From: Streptomyces sp. col6
GTDB taxonomy: Bacteria; Actinomycetota; Actinomycetes; Streptomycetales; Streptomycetaceae
Length of the DNA: 64,000 nt
Direction: 5' to 3'
Assembly (NCBI RefSeq): GCF_008042035.1
Contig: NZ_RDBL01000010.1
Coordinates: forward strand, 1-64,000
Numbering within the stretch: the first letter of the stretch is position 1; every line of letters starts with the position of its first letter. The notes under the pieces were generated by a model. It saw only the letters and a program-made list of their open reading frames with translations, ran no database searches and had not been told where the DNA came from. Position numbers and translations under genes: made by a program. Of this stretch, positions 7,624-17,266 are shown one piece after another.

Positions 7624-8637
7624 ATGGCTGAGGAACTGGCGCATCGGCACGCCACGCTTGACGAGGTGGCCGCGCTGGCCGGTGTGTCGCGGTCGGTGGC
7701 TTCCCGGGTGATCAACAATGCTCCCCATGTCAGCCGGGTCAAGCGTGAGTCCGTCGAGAGGGCGATCAGGAAACTCGGCTACGTTCCCAACCCGAAGGCG
7801 CGTGCTCTGGCCACGCGCCAGGCGGGGGCGGCCGCGCTCGTCATCTCGCGGGACGACCCGGAGGTCTTGACCGACCCGTTCTTCGCGCAGGTCATCGCCG
7901 GGGTGGCGGGCGGCCTGGAGGAAGCCGACCTGCACATGATGCTCTGCGTGGCTGCTACGGCGCGCGGCCGGGAGCGGGTGGAACAGCTCGTGCGCTCCCG
8001 TGTCGTCGACGGGGTGATGCTGATGGCGTTGCACGAGGGCGACCCCTTGGCCCGGATCGCCCAGGAGAGCCGGCTGCCGGTCGTCTTCGGCGGGCGCCCG
8101 GTGGACTTCGAACCGCGCTGGTACGTCGACATCGACAACGTCGGCGGCGCGCGGGATGCGACGGATCACCTGCTCGCGCGTGGGCGGACGCGGGTCGCCA
8201 CGATCTGCGGTCCGCTGGACACCGAGGTGGGTGATTCCCGGCACCGTGGCTACCGGGAGGCCATGATGCTCGCCGGCCTGACACCTCTTCCGCCGGAGGA
8301 AGGGGACTTCTCCGAAGCCGATGGGGCTGCCGCCATGGCGCGGCTGCTGGAGGCGCATCCGGATCTGGACGGGGTGTTCGCGGCCAATGACAACATGGCG
8401 GCGGGCGCGTTGCGCGCCCTGCGTGCAGCCGGCCGGCCGGTGCCTGGGGATGTGGCCGTGGTGGGGTTCGACGACCTCGCCGTCGCGCGGATCGCCGATC
8501 CCGCACTCACCACGATCCGTCAGCCCATTCGGGATCTCGGGCGCGAGATGGCCCGGATGCTTGCCGGGCTCATCGCGGGCCGTACCGCCAGCCCGCTGAT
8601 CCTGCCCACCCAGTTGGTGAAGCGTTCCAGCACCTGA
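7624..8637 (+). CDS. LacI/GalR-family transcriptional regulator
   Basis: A 337-aa regulator. The N-terminal HTH and hinge (TLDEVAALAGVSRSVASRVINN, then VSRVKRESVERAIRKLGYVPNPKARALA) are followed by a periplasmic-binding-protein-like sugar domain (VIAGVAGGLEE, FGGRPVDFE, PDLDGVFAANDNMAAGAL, VVGFDDLAVARIADPALTTIRQP). ATG 7624 is preceded by GGGAAGG, and the HTH starts about residue 11. It is convergent with the ceb-like importer operon and has its own palindromic operator upstream, so autoregulation is likely. Its effector and wider regulon are not evident. It is a distinct paralog of the LacI protein at 14002. Confidence 0.92.
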   Translation: MAEELAHRHATLDEVAALAGVSRSVASRVINNAPHVSRVKRESVERAIRKLGYVPNPKARALATRQAGAAALVISRDDPEVLTDPFFAQVIAGVAGGLEEADLHMMLCVAATARGRERVEQLVRSRVVDGVMLMALHEGDPLARIAQESRLPVVFGGRPVDFEPRWYVDIDNVGGARDATDHLLARGRTRVATICGPLDTEVGDSRHRGYREAMMLAGLTPLPPEEGDFSEADGAAAMARLLEAHPDLDGVFAANDNMAAGALRALRAAGRPVPGDVAVVGFDDLAVARIADPALTTIRQPIRDLGREMARMLAGLIAGRTASPLILPTQLVKRSST

Positions 8638-8700
8638 GGGGCCTTACGAGCCGTCCTCCGGGAAGCGGCAGTGGGATGTGAACGGGGTGTGAGTGGCGCG

Positions 8701-8720
8701 CGGCCGGCAACCGCCGGCCG
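8701..8720. terminator. Stem-loop between convergent genes
   Basis: CGGCCGGC and GCCGGCCG form a perfect 8-bp stem around the tetraloop AACC, 64 bases past the LacI stop and before the end of the oppositely oriented permease gene. No T-run follows, which is common in streptomycetes. Confidence 0.5.
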
Positions 8721-8854
8721 CCGGAGGCGGCCGTGGCGGGGAGTGAGTGTCGGCTGCCTGCCCGGAGGCGGGCCGCGCGCCACCGTTCATGGGTGATCGC
8801 CAGGATTCGGCTTCCGGGCCGGATCACCTGTTGTGCGGCCCGGTGAGGGCCCGT

Positions 8855-9766
8855 TCATCCCTTGACTGCGCCGTGCATGATGCCCCCGACGATCTGCCGT
8901 CCGAGCAGGCCGAAGACGACCAGGACGGGCAGGGTGCCCAGGAGGGTGCCCGCCATGACCACGGACTGGTCCTGGACGTAGCCGCCGCCGAGTTGGCGCA
9001 GGGCGACCTGCACGGTGGGTTCCTGGGAGGAGAGCGCGATGATCGGCCAGAAGAAGTCGTTCCAGGCCGTCATGAAGGTGAGCAGTCCGAGGACGGCCAT
9101 CGCGGGGCGTGCGATGGGCACGACGATCCTCCAGAAGATCCGCGCGGTGGAGGCGCCGTCGACGCGGGCGGCCTCGATGAGTTCGTCGGGCAGCGACTGA
9201 GCGATGTACTGCCGCATGAAGAACACCCCGAAGGCGGAGACGAGGCTCGGAAGGATCACCGCCTGGAGCTGATTGGCCCACTCCAGCTTCGCGATCACCA
9301 TGAACAGGGGGATCACACCGAGCTGCGGCGGAATCATCATGGTGCCGACGGTGAACGCGAGCAGCCCGTTGCGTCCCTTGAAAGGCAGCTTGGCGAAGGC
9401 GAACCCCGCGAGGGTCGAGCACAGCACGGTACCGACGGTGATGGAGCCCGACACGATCAGGGAGTTGAAGAGGGCCTTGCCGATATCCGCCTGTTCCAGG
9501 GCCAGTTGGAAGTTCTTCAGCAGATTCGGCCCGGGGATCAGCGTCGGTGGGGTCTTCGCGATGTCCGCGTTGGAGCGGCTGGCCGCCACGATCGTGTAGT
9601 AGAAGGGGAAGGACGAGACCAGCACGGCGAGGATCAGGAAGCCATAGGTGGGGCGGCTGCCGTGCATGGTGCGTCCGGCGCCGCGCTTGCGCCCTGCGGG
9701 CCGGGACCCGGTGGACGCGGACGGCCGCGTGGGGTTCGCTGATTTCGGATCGGCGAAGGTGGTCAT
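8855..9766 (-). CDS. Sugar ABC transporter permease, CebG/MalG type
   Basis: A 303-aa CUT1 permease and the last gene of the bglC-cebEFG-like operon. About 35 cytoplasmic residues (Pro/Ser/Thr/Arg-rich) precede the first membrane helix TYGFLILAVLVSSFPFYYTI. The EAA loop is IEAARVDGASTARIFWRIVVP, and the end GIMHGAVKG is typical of MalG proteins. ATG 9766 overlaps the stop of the upstream permease by four bases. The same frame is open far upstream, but that is antisense-type noise. With the CebE-like binding protein it should import cellobiose or short beta-glucan oligosaccharides, powered by a distant MsiK-type ATPase. Confidence 0.92.
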   Translation of the reverse strand: MTTFADPKSANPTRPSASTGSRPAGRKRGAGRTMHGSRPTYGFLILAVLVSSFPFYYTIVAASRSNADIAKTPPTLIPGPNLLKNFQLALEQADIGKALFNSLIVSGSITVGTVLCSTLAGFAFAKLPFKGRNGLLAFTVGTMMIPPQLGVIPLFMVIAKLEWANQLQAVILPSLVSAFGVFFMRQYIAQSLPDELIEAARVDGASTARIFWRIVVPIARPAMAVLGLLTFMTAWNDFFWPIIALSSQEPTVQVALRQLGGGYVQDQSVVMAGTLLGTLPVLVVFGLLGRQIVGGIMHGAVKG

Positions 9767-10761
9767 CGGCCGGCCTCCTTCGCAAGGCGTCGGCGCGCGA
9801 GCAGGGCGTTGGCCCCGACGAGCAGCAGGATGAGCAGGAACATCACCCAGGCGATGGCAGCGGCCCGGCCCAGGTGGAAGAAGGACCAGCCCTGCTCGTA
9901 CATGTACAGGCCCAGAGTCTGGTACTGGTGCGTGATGCCGCCGCCGGGATTGCCCTCGAACAGGAGCGGCTCGCCGAAGAGCTGGGTGGCGCCGATGGTC
10001 GACATGATGACCGAGAAGACGATGGTGGGCCGCAGCCCCGGCAGCGTCACGTGCAGGAACTGCCGCCAGCGGGAGGCGCCGTCCATTTCGGCCGCCTCGT
10101 ACAGATCGCTCGGGATGGACTGCATGCCCGCGAGGAAGATCAGTGCGTTGTAGCCCGTCCAGCGCCAGACGACGATGCACGAGATGGCGATCTGGGAGGC
10201 GATGGTCCCCGTCTGCCAGTCGACCGGACTCACACCGACGAGCCCGATGACGTAGTTGATCAGCCCGAAGTCGTGGCCGAAGAGCTGGGCGAAGACCAGT
10301 GTCGCGGCGGCCACCGAGGTGGCGTACGGCATCAGCATCATGGTGCGGAAGAAGGTGCGTCCGCGCAGCTTGTAGTTGAGCAGGTGCGCAAGGCCCAGCG
10401 CGATCATGAGCTGGGGGACGGTGGACAGCACACCCAGGGTGAAGGTGTTGCGCAGGGCGCCCCAGAAGAACGGGTCGGTGAAGATCGCGGTGTAGTTGCC
10501 GAAGCCGCGCCACTCCATGTCGCCCGGCGTCTGCAGCTCGATCCGGTACAGCGAGATGAACGCGGTGTAGATCAGCGGGAAGAGACCAAAGGCTCCGAAC
10601 AGCAGGAAGAACGGGGCTATGTAGGTGTACGGCGACAGGGCGCGCCAAGCGCGGCGCCCGGGTGGAAGGTGTGGGTTGCGCGCCTGCCGCGCCCTGTGCA
10701 GTGCCGGGACGGGCGCGGCAGGCGAAAGGCGTGAAGCCGGGGGCCGGGCCGGGTCAGGCAC
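9763..10761 (-). CDS. Sugar ABC transporter permease, CebF/MalF type
   Basis: A 332-aa permease, middle gene of the importer. A long basic/proline N-terminus is followed by SPYTYIAPFFLLFGAFGLFPLIYTAFISLY, which resembles CebF of known Streptomyces cellobiose importers. The EAA loop YEAAEMDGASRWRQFLHVTLP is intact. The start is probably GTG 10761, 21 bases after the binding-protein stop; an internal start closer to the first helix is possible because the first 35 residues are poorly conserved. Its stop overlaps the next permease start (ATGA). Confidence 0.9.
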   Translation of the reverse strand: MPDPARPPASRLSPAAPVPALHRARQARNPHLPPGRRAWRALSPYTYIAPFFLLFGAFGLFPLIYTAFISLYRIELQTPGDMEWRGFGNYTAIFTDPFFWGALRNTFTLGVLSTVPQLMIALGLAHLLNYKLRGRTFFRTMMLMPYATSVAAATLVFAQLFGHDFGLINYVIGLVGVSPVDWQTGTIASQIAISCIVVWRWTGYNALIFLAGMQSIPSDLYEAAEMDGASRWRQFLHVTLPGLRPTIVFSVIMSTIGATQLFGEPLLFEGNPGGGITHQYQTLGLYMYEQGWSFFHLGRAAAIAWVMFLLILLLVGANALLARRRLAKEAGR

Positions 10762-10782
10762 GGCCCGGCCCCCGGGGCTCGG

Positions 10783-12081
10783 TCAGCCGATGGCGTTGTC
10801 GATGCCCTTCTCGGCGTGCTCCCAGGCCGTGTCCGGCGACGTGCCCTTCTTCTCGACCTCGAACAGCGCTGCGGCGAACTGCTCCTGGATGTCCATGTCG
10901 TGCACTCCGAGCACCTGCACCGGAGCTTCCTTGGCGGCGTCACCGAAGATCTTCCCGATCGGCGCGCCCGAGAAGTACGGGTCCTTGGTGCCCGCGACCT
11001 TGGCGATGGCCGGGACGCTGGAGGGGAAGTTTCCGATCTTGTTGAACAGCTTGGCCTGCTGCTCGGGCGCGGTCAGCCACTCGATGAGCTCGTAGGCTTC
11101 CTTCTTGTGCTTGGCCGCCTTGGGGATCGACAGATAGGAGCCGCCCCAGTTGCCCGCGACGCCGGGCATCTTCGCGATGTCCCACTTGCCCTTACCGGCG
11201 TCGCCCGCCTGGCCCTTGATGTAGCCGAGCATCCAGGCCGGGCACGGCAGAGTGGCGAACGAGCCCGCGGCGAACGCCTGGTTCCACGGCGGCGTCCACT
11301 GGGCCAGCTTGGCGCTCAGGCCCTCTTGTTCGGCCTTGACCGAGAGGTCCCAGGCTTCCTTGACCGCCGGGCTCCTGTCGTAGATGAGCTCGCCGGAGGA
11401 GTCGTAGTAGCGCTCCTTGTACTGGCCGGCCACGTTGGTGTAGATGCTGCGGACGCTGTCGATCCAGGCGGTCTTGGCGGGAGCGTTCTTCATGTACTGC
11501 TGACCGAGGTCAAGGTAGCCGTCCCAGGTGGACCACTTCTTGGCGAGTTCCTCGCGGTCGGTGGGCAGTCCGGCCTTCTTGAGCAGGTCGGTGCGATAGC
11601 AGATGGCGCCGGGCCCGTTGTCCGTGCCCAGGCCCATGATCTGGCCGCTCTTGCTGGTCGCGGCGCCCCACTTGGCGTCGGTGAAGTTCTTCTTGAGCTT
11701 GTCCGCCCCGTACTGGGTGAGGTCCTCGAACTTGTCGCTCTGCTGCTGGGCGACCGAGGCGATGCGCCCGACCTCGATGCCCTGGACGTCGGCGAGGCCG
11801 CCGCCACCGGCGAGGCGGGTCTGCAGCGCCTTCCAGTAGTTGCGCTCCTCCTGGGTGTCGCTCTGCTTGATGGTGATGTTCGGGTGGCTCTTCTCGTACT
11901 CCTTGTAGAGCCCGGCCTCCTTGAAGCCGAACGTGCCGAACAGGTCGACGGTCAGGGTGACCTTGCCGTCGCCGGCCTGGTCACCGGTCGAGCCCGATCC
12001 GCAGGCGGCAAGCAGTGTGCCTGCCACTGCGACAGCGCCCAGGCGGACGAGGGTCCTTCTCGCGGCTCTTGCTATGGACAT
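10783..12081 (-). CDS. CebE-like cello-oligosaccharide-binding lipoprotein
   Basis: A 432-aa SBP family 1 lipoprotein with a basic N-terminus, hydrophobic stretch and lipobox LAAC (Cys26). The mature N-terminus VTLTVDLFGTFGFKEAGLY followed by EYEKSHPNITIK, and the segment ADVQGIEVGRIASV, are very like CebE, the cellobiose/cellotriose-binding protein of Streptomyces. ATG 12081 has AGGAGG six bases before it. It lies between a GH1 beta-glucosidase gene (99 bases upstream) and the two permeases. An operator-like TGGAAGCGCTCCCA at 12116-12129 suggests its own LacI-controlled promoter. The CebE-type substrate is inferred from similarity and from the flanking glucanases. Confidence 0.9.
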   Translation of the reverse strand: MSIARAARRTLVRLGAVAVAGTLLAACGSGSTGDQAGDGKVTLTVDLFGTFGFKEAGLYKEYEKSHPNITIKQSDTQEERNYWKALQTRLAGGGGLADVQGIEVGRIASVAQQQSDKFEDLTQYGADKLKKNFTDAKWGAATSKSGQIMGLGTDNGPGAICYRTDLLKKAGLPTDREELAKKWSTWDGYLDLGQQYMKNAPAKTAWIDSVRSIYTNVAGQYKERYYDSSGELIYDRSPAVKEAWDLSVKAEQEGLSAKLAQWTPPWNQAFAAGSFATLPCPAWMLGYIKGQAGDAGKGKWDIAKMPGVAGNWGGSYLSIPKAAKHKKEAYELIEWLTAPEQQAKLFNKIGNFPSSVPAIAKVAGTKDPYFSGAPIGKIFGDAAKEAPVQVLGVHDMDIQEQFAAALFEVEKKGTSPDTAWEHAEKGIDNAIG

Positions 12082-12115
12082 GGGAAGCCTCCTAGGACTT
12101 CGTCTCGGGTGGGTG

Positions 12116-12129
12116 TGGAAGCGCTCCCA
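12116..12129. promoter_or_regulatory. CebR-like operator before the CebE-like gene
   Basis: TGGAAGCGCTCCCA lies 35 bases upstream of the binding-protein start, inside the gap after the beta-glucosidase gene. It differs from the known CebR box TGGGAGCGCTCCCA at a single position. It would let the importer be induced separately from the glucosidase. Confidence 0.72.
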
Positions 12130-12180
12130 AACGCTGGTGCACTCAAGACGTGATGAAGATGCGGGTGGGGTGGAGGAGAT

Positions 12181-13593
<1,413 letters not shown>

Positions 13594-13665
13594 GGGGTGC
13601 TTCTCCAACAGCGGTGAGGAACGGAGGGGGCCGCCGAGTTCGTGGCTTCAGAATGGGCGGCAAGT

Positions 13666-13679
13666 TGGGAGCGCTTCCA
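13666..13679. promoter_or_regulatory. CebR-like operator upstream of GH1 gene
   Basis: TGGGAGCGCTTCCA, one mismatch from the perfect palindrome, lies 73 bases upstream of the beta-glucosidase start on its promoter side. Confidence 0.72.
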
Positions 13680-13885
13680 GAAAGATGGGGCGAGGTTCCT
13701 CCTTTGTCAAGGGCCTGTGTGTGGGCATTCGTACCCTCGCCGACTCGGGACCCACGGGATCGGGCGACCAGTTGTGCCTGTTCATCCCAGGTTCTCGCAG
13801 GGCACATCCGGGGGTGCCTGCTGGATCGACTTCACCTTCATGAATCGCTCGCGGCTTGACACCGTCGGATCGCCTACGCATTCTT

Positions 13886-13899
13886 TGGGAGCGCTACCA
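13886..13899. promoter_or_regulatory. CebR-like operator upstream of LacI regulator
   Basis: TGGGAGCGCTACCA, one mismatch from palindromic symmetry, lies 103 bases before the regulator start codon. It suggests autorepression. Confidence 0.68.
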
Positions 13900-14001
13900 G
13901 AAGAGCGCCCTGTGAAAGCCGGTTCACGGCCCTCAACCCAGCCGCAGCATGGCGCTCACCGCCGCGCGGCCCGCCCTGCTCTTCCCCACAAGGAGTGCGT
14001 C

Positions 14002-15042
14002 GTGCCCGAACCGTCCGCGACCGGCCGCCCGACCCTGGAAGCGGTCGCCGCCCACGCGGGAGTCTCCCGCTCGACGGCATCCCGCGCCATCAACGGTGGA
14101 ACCGGTGTGCGTCCGCAGGTCATGGTCAAAGTGGAAGAGGCCATCAGAGAACTGGGATACATCCCCAACCGGGCGGCCCGGACCCTGGTCACCCGGCGCA
14201 CCGGGAACATCGCGGTGCTCATCGCCGAACCGGAGGGCCGCATCTTCTCCGATCCCTACTTCGGGCTCCAGATCCGCGGCATCAGCAAGGAACTGGTCGA
14301 CAACGACCTCCAGCTCGTCCTCCTCCTCGCCGAAGGCGCCGGCGACCACGAACGGATCGACCGCTATCTGGCCGCCGGTCACATCGACGGGGCGCTGGCC
14401 TTCTCGGTGCACCGTGACGATCCGCTGCCCGGCCTCGTCCGACGCCTCGGCCTGCCGACGGTCTACGGCGGCAGGCCCCACTGGACACCGGTCCCCGGTG
14501 AAGCGGCCCTGGCCTACGTCGACGCCGACAACCGCGGCGGGGCAAGGGACGCCGTGCGCTACCTCGTCTCGCAGGGGCGCCGGCGGATCGGCCACATCGC
14601 GGGCCCACTCGGCCTGGCAGCGGGGGCCGACCGGCTGGACGGCTACCGGGATGTGCTGTTCGACGTTGACCCCTCGCTCATCGCGCAGGGCGACTTCACC
14701 GACGAGGGCGGTGAGCGCGCGATGGCCGTACTCCTGGACCGCCACCCCGGCCTGGACGCGGTCTTCGTGGCCAGCGACCTCATGGCCAAGGGCGCCCTGC
14801 GCACCCTGCGCAGACGCGGTCGCACGGTGCCGGGCGACGTGGCGGTCGTCGGGTTCGACGACCTCACCTCCGTGTCCGCCTGCACCGATCCACCGCTCAC
14901 CACGGTCCGCCAGGACATCGAGGGCATGGGTCGCACGATGGCCCGCCTGCTGGTGCGCAAGCTGCACGAGCAGGACACCGGAACACGCGCACAGACCACC
15001 GTCATCACACCCACCACGCTGATTCGCCGCGGGTCGGCCTGA
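14002..15042 (+). CDS. LacI/CebR-like repressor of the beta-glucan locus
   Basis: A 346-aa LacI/GalR regulator. The HTH/hinge TLEAVAAHAGVSRSTASRAINGG...YIPNRAARTLVTRRTGNIAVLI is followed by a sugar-binding core (DPYFGLQIRGISKELVDND, VYGGRP, HPGLDAVFVASDLMAKGAL, VVGFDDLTSVSACTDPPLTTVRQ). GTG 14002 is the start: AAGGAG at 13990-13995 is ideally spaced, and the HTH begins at residue 10. It is divergent from the GH1/importer operon. Five near-identical CG-centred operators lie before the GH1, CebE-like, GH6 and GH16 genes and before itself, so it is the natural local repressor, with cellobiose or a similar sugar as inducer by analogy with CebR. Confidence 0.92.
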   Translation: MPEPSATGRPTLEAVAAHAGVSRSTASRAINGGTGVRPQVMVKVEEAIRELGYIPNRAARTLVTRRTGNIAVLIAEPEGRIFSDPYFGLQIRGISKELVDNDLQLVLLLAEGAGDHERIDRYLAAGHIDGALAFSVHRDDPLPGLVRRLGLPTVYGGRPHWTPVPGEAALAYVDADNRGGARDAVRYLVSQGRRRIGHIAGPLGLAAGADRLDGYRDVLFDVDPSLIAQGDFTDEGGERAMAVLLDRHPGLDAVFVASDLMAKGALRTLRRRGRTVPGDVAVVGFDDLTSVSACTDPPLTTVRQDIEGMGRTMARLLVRKLHEQDTGTRAQTTVITPTTLIRRGSA

Positions 15043-15131
15043 CCGGGCGAGTGGGTGGGCGGCGTCCACGACCGGTGAGCCGGCCGGCGCGCATGTGCGG
15101 CACACGGCTTCTTCAGGACGGTGGGTGAAAC

Positions 15132-15170
15132 AGCCCGGCCCGCCTTCTCCCACCGAAGGCAGGCCGGGCT
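15132..15170. terminator. Bidirectional stem-loop terminator (LacI / GH6)
   Basis: A 16-bp stem with one mismatch (15132-15147 against 15155-15170) and a 7-base loop lies between the convergent LacI and GH6 genes. The arms begin AGCCCGGCC and end GGCCGGGCT, followed by a T. Confidence 0.8.
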
Positions 15171-15221
15171 TGTCCATGGGGGCGGGCGTCCAACCGTCCG
15201 ACGCCCGCCGGCCGAGCCCGG

Positions 15222-16502
15222 CTACCGGCCGGTGTTGAAGGTGAGCGCGGGCTTCGCGTTCCTGGCCAGGGTGTGCGCGAAGTCCGGCCACCACGCGCCG
15301 GCCGCCGGGTCCTCGATGCCGTACTCCGGGTCGACGGGGCCCGCCGTGCCCCGGCGGCAGCTTCCGTCCGACTCCCCGATGGTCTTCACGTACAGGTAGG
15401 CGTCGGCCAGTGGCCGGCCGGTGTCGGCGGTGGGCCGCGCACCGATGCCGCGTCCGGGCGCGTTGCACCAGGGTTCGGCGTCGGAGTACTTGCCCGCCGG
15501 CGGGATCCAGGCGCCGAGGCCGTTGCGGCTGTTGTCCAGGACGTAGTGCGTCAGGTTCTTGACCGGGGGGCGGCCGACGGTCCGGTCGAACCAGGCGTCG
15601 GTCCACTTCCAGGTGGACGGATCGTAGAAGTCCACCGCGTTGCCCGGCTGCCCGTCATTGGGGGCGGCCGCCGAGTAGTACTGGCTTGCACACGTATCGG
15701 TCCTGCCGCGTGCCTCCTCGGGGCCCTCGGTGGTGTACCAGACGCACTTGGAGACCCAGGTGGCATACCGGTTGAGCTGGTCGGTGGGCTGGTAGTTGGA
15801 GACGTTCAGGGCGAAACCCTGGGTCTTCTCCAGGCCGGCCTTCACCAGCCGTCCGGCCAGTTCGCCGACCGGCTGCCAGTTGCTGCTGCCGCCGTCCAGG
15901 TACACGGACGTCCTGGGCTCGGCCTCCATGAGGTCCACCGCGGTGCGGATGTTGGCGTACCGCTCCTCGGTGCGGGTGCCGTCCGCGTCGCCCTCCGGGC
16001 AGTCCTTCGGCAGCAGCGCGAGCCCGTCGGGCTCGACCACGACCACGGCACGGCCGGTGCCGATGCCGTCGGCCACGCCCTGGACCCAGTCGCGATACTC
16101 CTCGGGGCTGTCCGCCCCGCCGGACGAGTAGAAGCTGCAGTCGCGGCCGGTGACGTTGTAGAGGACGAAGACCGGAACGGTGCCGGTGACCTTGGCCGCC
16201 CGCATCTTCTTCCCGACTACCTTCTGGATTTCGGCGGGTGTGCCGTAGTCGAGCCAGATCGCCTGCGGCCAGGAGGCGAGCTTCGCCATCCGCAGGGCGT
16301 CGTCGACCTTGCCGGCCTTCAGGTCCGCGACCGCCTGCTGGGCGGCACCGGCCTTGGGGTCGACGTAGAAGCGGGTGTCCTTGGGCAGCGTATGGTCCGC
16401 CGCCGGAGGACGGGGCGCGGCAGTGGCCTCGCCACCGGCCAGGGCGCCGGCGGTCAGTGCGGCGCAGGCGACCGGGACGAGCAACCGTCGCACTCTGCTC
16501 AT
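15222..16502 (-). CDS. Secreted GH6 cellulase (endoglucanase/cellobiohydrolase)
   Basis: A 426-aa secreted enzyme of glycoside hydrolase family 6, predicted to cut beta-1,4-glucan with inversion. A Sec signal peptide (RRLLVPVACAALTAGALAGGEATAA) is followed directly by the catalytic barrel. Family marks are VVVVEPDGLALLP with the catalytic Asp of the E-P-D motif, FALNVSNYQPT, HYVLDNSRNG, and a C-terminal CNAPGRGIGARPT...DAYLYVKTIGESDG. There is no carbohydrate-binding module, so it probably works on soluble or amorphous glucan. ATG 16502 has GAAGGAG upstream; the frame continues upstream without a second signal. A CebR-like operator lies 163 bases upstream. It is divergent from the GH16 gene. 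Confidence 0.92.
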   Translation of the reverse strand: MSRVRRLLVPVACAALTAGALAGGEATAAPRPPAADHTLPKDTRFYVDPKAGAAQQAVADLKAGKVDDALRMAKLASWPQAIWLDYGTPAEIQKVVGKKMRAAKVTGTVPVFVLYNVTGRDCSFYSSGGADSPEEYRDWVQGVADGIGTGRAVVVVEPDGLALLPKDCPEGDADGTRTEERYANIRTAVDLMEAEPRTSVYLDGGSSNWQPVGELAGRLVKAGLEKTQGFALNVSNYQPTDQLNRYATWVSKCVWYTTEGPEEARGRTDTCASQYYSAAAPNDGQPGNAVDFYDPSTWKWTDAWFDRTVGRPPVKNLTHYVLDNSRNGLGAWIPPAGKYSDAEPWCNAPGRGIGARPTADTGRPLADAYLYVKTIGESDGSCRRGTAGPVDPEYGIEDPAAGAWWPDFAHTLARNAKPALTFNTGR

Positions 16503-16664
16503 GGGGTGAAGTCTCCTTCGTGCGGGAGGGTGAGCTGATCTTTGGTGTGTGGGTACGGAAGCGCCGGGCGAAGGACCGGCTGTACGGGCTCTCTCAGCGT
16601 GACGCGGGCCGCGGCACGGACGGTGGCGCAGGACGGGCGAGTACGCCCTACCGGCACCGCCAAC

Positions 16665-16678
16665 TGGGAGCGCTTCCA
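16665..16678. promoter_or_regulatory. CebR-like operator upstream of GH6 gene
   Basis: TGGGAGCGCTTCCA, identical to the box at 13666-13679, lies 163 bases before the GH6 start. Confidence 0.72.
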
Positions 16679-16929
16679 GAACGGAGTGCATGCAGCACTC
16701 CCGGGGCCACATGCTGGGGCCGGTGTCGCGGATATGTCAATAGACGTTCCTTCCCTTGCCGTTCAGGCCTCTCTGACGTGCCGGTACTGTGGAAGTGGTG
16801 TTCGCGGAGCGGCACTTGTCCGGCCTGTCTGACGTCGCCTGAGGTGCCTCGGCGTGAACGGAAGGTTTCCTCCGTACTTCACCGAGCGGCCCCGGTCTCT
16901 TGTCGTGCTGTTGATGCGCTGCTACTTTT

Positions 16930-16943
16930 TGGAAGCGGTACCA
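16930..16943. promoter_or_regulatory. Degenerate CebR-like operator on the GH16 side
   Basis: TGGAAGCGGTACCA keeps the TGG...CCA ends but is less symmetric than the other boxes. It lies 323 bases upstream of the GH16 start codon. Lower certainty than the other sites. Confidence 0.5.
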
Positions 16944-17266
16944 GTACCCCCCGCTCACGGCGCGCCACTCATGCGCCGAATGCACATGCCAGGCGTTGTC
17001 CGGGTGTCAGCTGCGCCCTGTTCACCGCCGGCGGCCTGTGCCGCACCGCGTCTCTCGGGTCCCCACCGGTGGCGCACGGAAGATCGTGGTCGAGCGGTGC
17101 ACTTCCCAGCACCACCACAGGCGTCCTCCCCCCGCACAGTTGTGCCGTCAGTGGACGCCGAGCCTGTCCCGCACATGGGTTTCACGGCACATGCTCCGAG
17201 CCGCACGCCTCGATGGATGGTGCGCCCGGATTCTGACTGCCGCATTCGCGCCCCAAGGAGGCCGAA

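Larger units (their letters stand above)
13594..14001. promoter_or_regulatory. Divergent regulatory region, GH1 gene / LacI gene (408 bp)
   Basis: This gap holds no convincing gene. It contains two CebR-like boxes, one near each end (13666-13679 and 13886-13899), which would serve the beta-glucosidase operon and the regulator respectively. The 200 bases between them show no further recognisable element. Confidence 0.6.
16503..17266. promoter_or_regulatory. Divergent regulatory region GH6 / GH16 (764 bp)
   Basis: This is the longest non-coding stretch in the left half. It holds two LacI-type operators, 16665-16678 on the GH6 side and 16930-16943 on the GH16 side. Short open frames here lack ribosome sites and family similarity. 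The remaining 323 bases between the second operator and the GH16 start show nothing I can name, so GH16 either has a long leader or a closer unseen promoter. Confidence 0.55.

Noticed and set aside
16542-16832. 96-codon frame in the GH6/GH16 intergenic region
   Set aside because: It overlaps the LacI operator at 16665, lacks a ribosome site and has no similarity. Treated as non-coding.
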